The notes under the pieces: generated by a model
Databases searched by the model: none
Told to the model about the DNA's origin: nothing
The model's input: the letters and a program-made list of their open reading frames with translations, nothing else
Shown here: one piece after another, positions 54,864 through 64,000 of the stretch
Position numbering within the stretch: position 1 is the stretch's first letter
Layout: every line of letters starts with the position of its first letter
Made by a program: the position numbers and the translations under genes
Source of the DNA: Chrysomallon squamiferum
Taxonomy: Eukaryota > Mollusca > Gastropoda > Neomphalida > Peltospiridae
Assembly (NCBI GenBank): GCA_012295275.1
Contig: CM022665.1
Location: 40,038,818-40,102,817, forward strand
DNA: 64,000 nt
Direction of reading: 5' to 3'

Positions 54864-57800
54864 ATGCCTTGCTGGTATTTTGATAAGAGAGACATCCGTA
54901 ATTCGCCATCGCTGCATGATAATATCGAATGGCCTGTTGAATCTCGATATAGACGAGAAGGTGCTCGGTTTATTATGGATGCTGGTACTAAGATGGGATT
55001 GTATCCTTTACAGTTTTAAGAAATACTATTTGTTTCTAATTTTTATTTTCGAATCTGTGACAGAGACTATACTGTATATAGCTTTGATTATTTTAAACAT
55101 GGTCATCATAATGACAAAAAACTTCACCACCTGCCCACAGTCCTGTAAATTACCAACAAAAAAATCACAACAGCCTCAGAATTCCTGACAACAAGAACAG
55201 GAGTAAGTTTAATGGTAGAAAATCCATCATTATTGCAGGACTCAATTTAGTGTTGGAGGCAGCCAAGTTTGTAAGATGAAGGAACCCTCTCAAATATATA
55301 TTTACTGTAGGTTCACAGAGTTAGCAAATGTCATCAGTTTCAGAAAAGTTCTTACCTGTATCTTCAGAAAGGTGTATATGTATGTGGAAAGTAAGAAATA
55401 ATATATACTACATATTAAATAAATAAAATTAGCTAGTCAGTTGCCTCTAGTCAGTTAACAACTTGCTGTCAAATACAGACAACAAAGCTTCAGAACTACT
55501 ACCAACAATTAAAACCTATAACTACTAACAACAAGCTCAAAATTACCAACAATAAATCCTTAGTTTATCATAGAGGGTTTGATTTTAATATGATATACTT
55601 GTGTGTCAGTGGTTAGCGTGGTTAGTTTGCTCCAACCTGATTCATCGATATTAAAATCAGTGTGCAATTCATGATCGGATGCCTTTAACAACTTTGGCCT
55701 ATGGTCTGCATCATTAGTTTGCATCTTCATTTCAGACAGGTTCATGGTCATAGGTGGTGATGATTTTCTGTTTAGAGCTCAGTTCCTGCCTAGATGAAAC
55801 TTTGTCGTTGGTGGTGTTCTGCTCAGTCAGAGACATGAAATGGTTGTGGACCCAGTTCAAAATTCTTTGCTACTTTCCAGCTTTCCATCAGTTTGCATCC
55901 ACATTAAATATATGGATTCAACACTACATTTCTTGCTGGCAGTTTGTGGATAGAGTGTTGTATTCGATATTTCAATGCACTTGTCTGAAACTCCATTCAT
56001 AGGTGCTTATACAGAAGATATTTTTCACTGCAAAATTGAAGAAAGCCATCATTGTAAATATTGAGGAATATGCTCCATCCTTTGCACAGTCTTTGCATGC
56101 AGTTTCCAAAGATGGTGCAGCAAGTTTGAAACTTTCAAACTGATTATGACTCTCATAATATTGCAGATTGGCAACAAGTTTGATACAGGTTTATACTTGA
56201 AGCACATTGCATTACTTTCATTTCCCATGCTAGCTACAGATACTGCATTAAAAAGACAATTTTGATTGCCCTTTAAGCAGTACCATTTCAGGGGTTCCAA
56301 ACAGGGGGCTGTTGAGTATGGAATTGTCATATGTGAACTGGAAATGGTGGTTTTATCCAGATATTCCAGATGTGTATCTTTGATTTGAATTTTCTCCATG
56401 TTCAAGTATGTTCCAGCAACTTCAACCTAGATGGTGCAATAGCTTCTTTCAAGCCACACAGACTGAGCAAATCCAAAACCATCATTGACACAGCAGCCTT
56501 AGAGACTGATGTCTCCTGTGTGAATTTTCGGTAACATCTTAAGATCCTCCTTTCATACAGCTTGGCATAGAGTGTGTATGTGACCATCCTTTGCAGGTAC
56601 TACAGAAAACAGATGTGTCCTCACATACTGTGCATAGCTAGTTCATTCCAACCAGTTAATATTTTGAGGACATCTTTATGACTTTCTTCCTAGTCATGGT
56701 GAACAGCTTATGAAATAAAGTGGATCAGTATCAGAAATCTGATCAGTAGATCTGTATCCTGCTCATAATAGTAGATGTAAAACTTTCATTCTCACACCAC
56801 TTTTGTATTGTTTAATTTGAAAGGAGACGATCTTGATTAGATAATTCCACATATATTGAATCTGATGGACAAAAGACTGCATTACACATATATTTGTAGA
56901 TGAAACTATATATAGATCTAAGTGAAAGATAATTATATGTGTGGCTAAGGGAATGTGTTATCTTGCTTTTTAGATCTGTTCCGTAGAGCATTAGCTCAAT
57001 TTTTTGATACAATTTTTTATTTTACTCCTAGTTCTGATACCAAAAAAAGTTATGTCAAACTGTATAAACTCACTTTTGTTTGTCAAACTTGCCACATCAA
57101 AAAACAAAAAGTTCTGTGTTGTCAATTCTGATTGTCGCTTTCCAAAGGACCTAATACAAAGGAACATTGTTTTAACATGAGCTAAAAGTACTGTTTACAG
57201 ATATGCCATTTGCTGGTGTAACTGGTATTAAGCACAAATGGTACATAATATGTAGCTTAAAAGTATTAAAATTGATATTTTCCTTAACCATATATTCAGA
57301 CGCTTTGATACTAATGCAACTGGTGTTGTGTATTTCCATAGATTTTACATGTTCCATTCCTTCAAAGAATTTCCAAGATATGTAAGTTACACTTTTTTAA
57401 TTGTATATTTAAATTTTTGTGAAAGTGAAAGTGTTAATTGTATTCATATGAAAATTTTCTTAAAACTTTAAAAGAAGCCATACAATTTATTTATTTTTTC
57501 AAAAATTACATCATATTGTAAAATGTGTAGTGAAGCTAACACAAACATATTTGTTATGCATTTACAACAAAAAGCTTGGCTCAAATCATTTTATTTGAAG
57601 CTTTAATTGTATGTTTCCATATATTAACTGTATTCCTGCATAATTTTCTTTAAAATATTTGTTTTCCTTTTCTAACAATTTGAAATTAAGTTAAATGATA
57701 TAAATGCATAATTCAGATTTAAAAAAAAAAAAAATTAAATATTATTTAAAATAAGTTACATGATGTGAATATATAATTAGGATTTTTTACAATTTAAATA

Positions 57801-60800
57801 TGTTTGTTTTATAATGTTGTTAAGGTGACTGCTGCCTGTTGTCTTTTCCTTGCTGGAAAAGTTGAAGAGACACCAAAGAAATGCAAAGACATCATCAAAA
57901 TATCTCAGAGTTTACTGACCCCTCAGCAGTTTTCAACATTTGGGAGTGATCCAAAGGTTTGCACTGCAGAACACAGTATTTTATTTCAAAATAAATATTT
58001 GACATCTTAATGTGTATAGCTCAACTTGTGGTGTAACCCTTGAAGTGTCTTATAATTTTTTTGTGTTTTGTTCATCCCACTTTTCTGGAAATTTGTAAAA
58101 ATCCTTGTTTAAATGACATTCTGTATTTAGTTAGTTAGTGAAATCATAAATTTATATTTAGCAGAATTTTACATCTATTGCAAATTTATTTTCCATTTTT
58201 AAAGTTTTACCATTGTTTCATAAGTGACTTGTATGAATAAATACCTTTAAATAAAATTGTGTTATACTTTTTTAAAAAGTCCTACATTTTTGCACAAGAC
58301 ACTGAGCACAGTTAGGCAATCAGTAAATTTAGAAATGTCTTATAAAATGATTCAGAATCGTGGAAAAAATTTCATCACAAAAATGTAGTATGATTAATTT
58401 TATTTAAGAACAAATTTGTATTTTAGGGAGAAAACATATGATATTTTATTTATTTATTTACATTTTATACTTTAATTTAAAACTAAAATATAATTCTTTC
58501 ATTTGTTAACTAATTGCTTTCTGTAAATTTATTTTGAATGGTTCTGTGTTCTAGGAAGAAGTTATGACACTGGAAAGAGTTCTGCTACAGACTATTAAAT
58601 TTGACCTACAAGTTGAACACCCATATGGCATTCTTCTCAAGTATGCAAAATTTCTCAAAGGTGAGATTTTGATTTCTATTAAATTGGAATTTTCGAGTAT
58701 TATTCAGTTAAAACAGAACCTTCACAATTTCCTATAATTACTGAAGTATTTAAATTAAAAATCTTTTTTTTTTCTTCAGATAATTATGGTTGATTTAGTT
58801 TATTATGTACAAGAACAGCATTTTAAAAAGACAATAGTATTTGTCCCTCATTTTATTTTTTTCTGGAAAATTTTAAATGTTCATAGAAAGATACAGTTAA
58901 TGACTATAAATGAGCTTACGTGGATTATACTGGTTAGGAACAAAAGTTAGTAGCATTTTTCAACAGGTGACAGGCATTTGAGCATATAATTTTGTTTCAA
59001 ACATGGCTGAAATATATGACATGTATACATTTTCTGAAAGGTGAAATGACATGATATATGTTGTTGAACAAATCTCTCTACAAAAATCTAAATGTTGCCA
59101 TTGAATAACAACTAAAAAATGTTGTGAATTTTTTGTTTCAACCTAGATTGTGTATGTGTGTTTATATGTGTGTGTATATATTTATATATATATATATATG
59201 TATATAGTTGTATATTTAAAAAAAATTAAATGTTATCTTGCACATTCAGTCACCAGAATGTATGTATGCATAATATTCGGCTTAATTCAAATAACTGAAA
59301 CACCAAGAGTGGCTTTTGACTCACACATCACTAAATATTTACTTTACTAGGAGACAAAGAACAGATACAGAAGATGGTTCAGATGGCTTGGACATTTGTT
59401 AATGACAGGTTTGTAATTATAATATTTATTCAGTTAAATTTCCCAGGAATGATTAAATTTCTTTAGTTTATTATTAAGGAATAGTCAGTAGTTGAATTTC
59501 CCTGACATTACTTTGTGATTTTATTATACTGTTGGATTTCTCCAACATCAGTTACAGAAGTGTAAAACATTTTAAGTAATTAAATTTCTTCAGTTTATTA
59601 TTATTTATTATTAAGAAATATGCACTAATGTTTACGTCCAAGGATCAGTCCTATTCAATGCACCTATTAGTATACTTACATTATTACTCAGCCTGGCATT
59701 TCAGAGGTGTAATACATGCTGTCAGTAGGAATGTGCATAAAAAAGACACTTTCCTGCTACATGGTAAAATCATTCCATAGAGAGATGATAACTGATTTTT
59801 TTTTTTTTTATTGTATCATTATTACATAATCACATGTTGAGGTTTGATAAACATTAATGTACCAAATGTATTGCTGCCTTTCATTAAGCATGCTGATTAA
59901 TTATTAGCAATGTACTGTTAAATATTTTTTTAGAATTTGTACACACACTATAATATAAACTAATTATATATATATATTTACATTGCAGTATGTGTACAAC
60001 ACTCTGTTTACAGTGGGAACCAGAAATTATAGCTGTATCTCTCATGTACCTGGCTTCCCGACTCTCTAAGTTTGACATTCAAGACTGGGACGGCAAACCA
60101 AATATTCCTGGTAGCCGGAAAAAATGGTGGGAATGTTTTATTGAAGATATGTCCATGGAATTGATGGAAGGTACCTCATGCCTTGGATTTCTGCTTTATT
60201 TTGTGTTTTTTGTTTATATAATTTTCAATATATTATTTCTTTTTCCTTTATCTTCTTTTTTTAAATTATTAAAACAGTGTTGTGTGCTATTGTATAAATA
60301 TTTTGGAATAAAAAACATTCTGCACGGTAGCCATTAAAAACTGTAAATATCCATTTAAGATGAATTTGTTTATTAATGAAAGACTCGTGGACATTTCAGT
60401 TTCACACAGATAAATTTAAATTATAAAACAAAACATTTGACAAAGAAAATTGGTGTTTTCTTACTTGTTATTTCCATGTATAAAAAGGCATGAAACAAGG
60501 GGAAAAAATAACATTCTTCTGAGTCTATTAAATTATATTCTTAACAACAGATTTTTGAAAGTGTTGTATGATCAATTATCATTAATTATTACATTTAATG
60601 AAATCCAATGACTGTCTTCTTGCAGACATTTGCCACCAGGTTTTAGATCTGTATTCCAATAAAGGAAAGACAATTGAAGACTCCCCTCCCCCTAGTCCTC
60701 CACCCAAAGAAGGTGGTGCATCAAGAACTCCTGTATCAAGATCAGGGTCTGCAACTCCGAAAAAACAAGTGAGAAAGGTAAGAAGCAAACATAGTTAATA

Positions 60801-63218
60801 CTAATTTAATTTATACAGGTATCATCCATCAGATTTATATTCCAAATTTATTTGTGAAGCTTCCAATTATACTCTGTTGCAAGTGTGGGACTTTTGGTTC
60901 TGAAGAGATCATCAGACTGTTTTTATAATTTTAAGACATTAGTTTAAAATTTTCATTTAGAAAAATCTATAGAAAGAAATATCTATTTGTTAACAGGTAA
61001 CTATTAATAAATGTATCATCCACATTTAGCAGAAATATTACACGTTATTTTTTTATGGCACTGTTAAAGGAGATTCCACAAGACAAGGAGTTAGAAGCAA
61101 ATAGAAAAACTGTGGCAAGTATCAGCCTTCTGCAGCTGCATGCATTTCCTTACGCTTGTATCCAGTCAACATTTTAATTTTTCTGCAGCTTCTTCTTCTT
61201 CTGCATTCCCAAAGCTAAGCTCAGACTTCCAGTCCTGTTCTCCTTATGAAATCTGCTGTCTCTTTATGGGATGTCATTGATCCTAAAGGCTTCTGGTTTA
61301 GGTCTACTAGGTTCAGCCAGATTTCTTGTCACAGGACTGAAGAATGTGTTTAGGCATTTGGGTTTTCTGCAACTAACCACTTATACTTAGTTTTGTCTAA
61401 ACTAGTTTTCCTTTTATACATATATATATACATACATATTTACAAAAATGACATGTTTCATGTAGTTCTAGTCTTTGCCTTTTCTTACTTTACTTTGGTT
61501 TCTGTGTCTGATAGAAGCTCTCTAGTGAATGCAAATTATAGCTGTCCTCTTCTATTTCTTCCTAGACTTTTGTAGCTAGTGTGCAGGCAGATATATCCAT
61601 CTTTAGTTTCTTTTTTGTGTGTGGCATCTTTCTCTATGAGAGTCTTGTGACTGGAATCTACAATTTTTTATTATTAGTAGTATTTAGTTTTTTAAATATA
61701 TTTTTAAAATTCTTTATCATTACTGGTAGGCATGTATATACATATACTCATGCAAACACACACACACACACACAGATACATTATATTTTATACAGAAACA
61801 TATGTATATACACAATGTCATAAGTGTGCAAGCATGTATATCAGCATGTATAATTAGATTTTGTAATCAATTAAGATTGTAATCAATGTCAGAAAACATC
61901 TTTTATTATCTTTTTTACTTACATTTTATGTTTATACAGAAAGAAGAGAATGTTTTTTTTTTGTTTTTTTTGTAAAACAATACTTCTTATTAACAAACAA
62001 AAAATGTATAACTGACAATAAAAATAAAATTTCCCTGTTAATTGCAATTTAAATAAAATATTTACAGAAAATATCTTTAGTTTGTCAGTGCAGAAGTTGA
62101 TTTACATTAACTGAAGCCTGATGATGTTTTAAACAAATATAAATAATATTATGGGCTGAATGTCAATTATTTATTATTAATTCCATTGCTAGAAATTATT
62201 GTTATTTCTATATATGGAAATACATTATTATTATATTTCTGACGAATGAAAGTTTAACAGATTATTGGTATGACTTCATACTGATAAAAATAGTTTTATT
62301 ACAGACAGAAAGTTTCAATGCAGTTTTACTCCAAACAGAAGTGAATAAATAATTAATATTATTTGTCTGCAGATTCCCAAAGTTGAACCTCAACATAGCC
62401 GTCATGCAAACGATGCAAAGAAACCAGTGAAAGTGGAGGCCAAGCAGCACAAGATTGAACCTATCAGGGCAACGAAAAGACGTGTAGAGCCTATTTCTGA
62501 AAAAGAGGCAGAAGTAGCTCCACCTCCAGCCAGTACTGCCAGCATTCCTCCTGTTGCCATGCCTCCTTCATCTCAACCTCCAATATCAGAAGGAGGAAAC
62601 AGTGAACAGTACACAATGTTTAATCCTTACGTTTCAACAGGAATGTATGCATCATCGTTCATGTCTCAGGAAGGTTCCCAAAACATTCAGACTCTTCTGA
62701 CAGGTGGCCCTCCACCACCCGTTGCTCCTCCCCCTAATCAGTACCCACAGTACCCAATGACTCAGCCCCCACCAACAGCTAACCCTGGATACCCTCCTGG
62801 TTACCAGCAAACGGGATATGTCCAACCGCCCCCAGTTTCTTATCCTCAGCCGAACTACCCACCAGTCAGTTCAGTTCCCTCCAACATGCCATACAACGGA
62901 TCATATCAGGTGCCTCCCAACTATTCTGCCCCACTACCCATTTATCCCAATCCACCTCCACCAGCGCAGCCTGGTTACCAGCCTCCTCCTCAGTCGTTTC
63001 CACCCTACCAGCAGTATCCCCCTCCTCCGGCACCTCCTGGTCAGTACCCTCCAAACCAGGTCCCTCCTCCACCTGGACCCATGGGAGATCCACGACAGCC
63101 TGTGCCTTCTGGTCATAACTACAAAGCGCCAAGAAGTTCATGGAGCCAAGCAACTACATCATCAACTTCCACTGGACTGGCCACAGTCCGCATCACAGGG
63201 ACATCAGGCAGGAGATAA
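54864..63218 (+). CDS. CCNK: Cyclin K, complete coding region
   Basis: Regulatory subunit of CDK12/CDK13, which phosphorylate the RNA polymerase II tail; nuclear. Coding exons: 54864-55000, 57300-57381, 57825-57956, 58555-58660, 59351-59408, 59989-60170, 60626-60777, 62373-63218. All phases join and give 564 residues; the human protein has 580. Residues about 3-45 hold CWYFDKRDI and [18 protein letters not shown], 46-73 hold [17 protein letters not shown], 74-117 hold [20 protein letters not shown]; together with 118-152 ([15 protein letters not shown]) they form the first cyclin box. Residues 153-250 ([39 protein letters not shown]) form the second. The tail is Pro-rich. The ATG follows an acceptor at 54,849, and an in-frame TGA lies 12 nt before it, which fixes the start. 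The human protein has about 20 more N-terminal residues. Confidence 0.95.
55001..57299. other. CCNK intron between first two coding exons
   Basis: Largest CCNK intron (2.3 kb). It holds a decayed OTU/vertnin-like pseudogene on the minus strand (55,560-56,590) and otherwise unremarkable AT-rich DNA. Confidence 0.85.
55560..56590 (-). pseudogene. OTU/vertnin-like pseudogene fragment
   Basis: Broken minus-strand frames in order: [16 protein letters not shown] (56,587-56,402), then [19 protein letters not shown] and [20 protein letters not shown] (56,405-56,049), then [11 protein letters not shown] near 55,640. The NCLFNAVS core matches the DGNCLFxAVS box around the active-site Cys of OTU-type cysteine proteases and of vertnin-like proteins. 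The expected Asp-Gly before it is replaced, and frames shift between blocks. It is higher in GC than the intron around it. It is probably a dead copy of a dispersed, perhaps transposon-linked, gene family. Confidence 0.45.
57382..57824. other. CCNK intron, AT-rich
   Basis: GTAAGT to TTAAG borders; A run at about 57,720-57,734. Nothing else seen. Confidence 0.85.
57957..58554. other. CCNK intron, AT-rich
   Basis: GTTTGC donor to TTCTAG acceptor; no embedded feature recognised. Confidence 0.85.
58661..59350. other. CCNK intron with short (TA)n run
   Basis: GTGAGA to ACTAG borders; GT- and TA-rich words at 59,150-59,210. No gene. Confidence 0.85.
59409..59988. other. CCNK intron, AT-rich
   Basis: GTTTGT donor to TTGCAG acceptor; T run at 59,796-59,808. 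Weak duplicated words (TTTCTTTAGTTTATTATTA-like) at 59,460 and 59,585. Confidence 0.8.
60171..60625. other. CCNK intron, AT-rich
   Basis: GTACCT donor to TTGCAG acceptor; nothing recognised inside. Confidence 0.85.
60778..62372. other. CCNK last coding intron, with one GC-balanced patch
   Basis: GTAAGA to CTGCAG borders. The patch at about 61,060-61,400 is richer in GC and dense in pyrimidines (CTTCTTCTTCTTCTGCATTC) and may be a worn transposable element. Short (TA)n and (CA)n runs lie at 61,418-61,440 and 61,754-61,775. Confidence 0.7.
62373..63218 (+). CDS. CCNK: CCNK last coding exon: proline-rich tail
   Basis: 281 residues and the stop. A basic linker ([19 protein letters not shown], a likely nuclear localisation signal) is followed by an acidic-to-Ala/Pro stretch, [19 protein letters not shown], and a tail rich in PPP, YPP and NYPP words. 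The human tail has the same Pro-rich character and the SYMTGMS-like motif in the matching place. The C-terminus here ends TGTSGRR, unlike human AAWMR. Overlapping frames on both strands are composition shadows. Confidence 0.93.
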   Translation: MPKVEPQHSRHANDAKKPVKVEAKQHKIEPIRATKRRVEPISEKEAEVAPPPASTASIPPVAMPPSSQPPISEGGNSEQYTMFNPYVSTGMYASSFMSQEGSQNIQTLLTGGPPPPVAPPPNQYPQYPMTQPPPTANPGYPPGYQQTGYVQPPPVSYPQPNYPPVSSVPSNMPYNGSYQVPPNYSAPLPIYPNPPPPAQPGYQPPPQSFPPYQQYPPPPAPPGQYPPNQVPPPPGPMGDPRQPVPSGHNYKAPRSSWSQATTSSTSTGLATVRITGTSGRR

Positions 63219-63435
63219 AAAGAGTCCTTTGTCATTTGCTATGAAATACTGCCATAGTTTGTGTGTGAATGACATGTCTATGGGCTAGTTGGGAATGTAT
63301 TTTGGAAAACAGTATGGTGTTTTCAGATGGTTTAGAACATTATTTGAAACATCTGAGAAAACTGGTTTCAGGTATTTTAAAATAGTAATGCAAAAATCTT
63401 GGTTAATTTATTTCATTTATTTTTAAATATATCCA

Positions 63436-63437
<2 letters not shown>

Positions 63438-63519
<82 letters not shown>

Positions 63520-63561
63520 TATTACTATTATTACTATTAGTATTATTATTATTATTATTAC

Positions 63562-63607
<46 letters not shown>

Positions 63608-63608
63608 G
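63438..63608 (+). repeat. ATT trinucleotide array in CCNK 3' UTR
   Basis: About 57 ATT units with a few ACT interruptions, within the transcribed 3' region of CCNK. The poly-Leu and poly-Asn frames are artefacts. Confidence 0.98.
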
Positions 63609-63980
63609 TACAAAAATCATAAATTAGTTAATAATAATAACTAGTTTATTTTTTGTGTTTATTAACATGGTTAAAGAATAATATTCTGAAGATGAAAATA
63701 AAATTATGACTGGGTATTTGTTTGTTTTGTATGGGTAATGACATACACAATAAATCATTCTGTTTTCCTGTTTGTCTACAAGCACTGTTTACTGATTCAA
63801 AGTAATTTGATTAAATATGAGTTTTTGTGCACATCCAGCAATTATCAGTATTTGTAAATGTTCATAAAGATGTGTATATGTATATCACAAAATGATAGTT
63901 GAATGTTTAATTCTTAATTCATTAATCAGCACAAAAGAACAGTATTTTTGTATGTTGTTGCACTTTTACAAAACAGAAAT

Positions 63981-63986
63981 AATAAA
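63981..63986 (+). terminator. Candidate CCNK poly(A) signal
   Basis: AATAAA 20 nt before the window end; the downstream element would lie outside the window. Confidence 0.3.
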
Positions 63987-64000
63987 ATTAAAATGTATGC

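Larger units (their letters stand above)
63219..64000 (+). other. CCNK 3' UTR (continues or ends near window end)
   Basis: Follows the TAA at 63,216-63,218. It contains a 170-bp ATT array and several AATAAA words (about 63,697, 63,750 and 63,981). Where transcription ends cannot be told from this window. Confidence 0.6.

Noticed and set aside
62818-63288. Frames overlapping the CCNK tail on both strands
   Set aside because: Shadows of Pro-rich coding sequence. The phase of the last exon is fixed by upstream exons.
63399-63644. Poly-Leu and poly-Asn frames
   Set aside because: ATT array in the CCNK 3' UTR.

Overview
The window is animal nuclear DNA. It is AT-rich, full of very long di- and trinucleotide microsatellites, and has small exons in large introns with canonical GT..AG borders plus one GC..AG intron. 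Microsatellite load, tRNA-derived SINE-like pieces and the protein similarities fit a lophotrochozoan, most likely a mollusc and perhaps a coleoid cephalopod such as an octopus. That assignment is an inference from style and could not be checked here.

Two conserved genes account for nearly all recognisable coding sequence, and they are arranged head to head. On the minus strand, about 51,300 down to 22,076, lies the cytosolic alpha-mannosidase MAN2C1 (glycoside hydrolase family 38). Twenty-eight exons were read by hand. Its 5' end runs into a 200-base N gap (51,301-51,500), so roughly the first 100 residues are missing. A 3' UTR of about 3.3 kb probably ends near 18,745. On the plus strand, 54,864-63,218, lies a complete cyclin K (CCNK) coding region of eight coding exons and 564 codons before the stop, with an in-frame stop just upstream of its ATG. 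MAN2C1 trims free oligosaccharides in the cytosol. Cyclin K partners CDK12/CDK13 in transcription elongation. Nothing suggests that they act in one pathway; they are neighbours.

Region by region: 1-18,740 is gene-poor and holds microsatellites, a 190-bp inverted duplication 7.4 kb apart, a dispersed repeat family, SINE-like remnants and three splice-bounded orphan exon candidates. 18,742-22,075 is the probable MAN2C1 3' UTR. 22,076-51,300 is MAN2C1, whose introns carry many local tandem arrays. Three of these arrays include copies of exon edges (exons 7, 26 and 27). One intron carries telomere-like GGTTAG repeats, another a 1.5-kb minisatellite. Intron 1 holds a decayed Penelope-like retroelement with an SGNH-type region. 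51,501-54,849 is the divergent intergenic and promoter region. 54,850-64,000 is CCNK, with a decayed OTU/vertnin-like pseudogene in its first intron.

Most other open frames are translated microsatellites and are not genes. No prokaryotic system, CRISPR array, rRNA or intact tRNA was seen. The points most worth a second look are the unresolved MAN2C1 exon 7, the tandem copies of splice-site edges, the Penelope-like copy with its ribozyme-like hairpin, the inverted duplication in the gene-poor part and the orphan exons.
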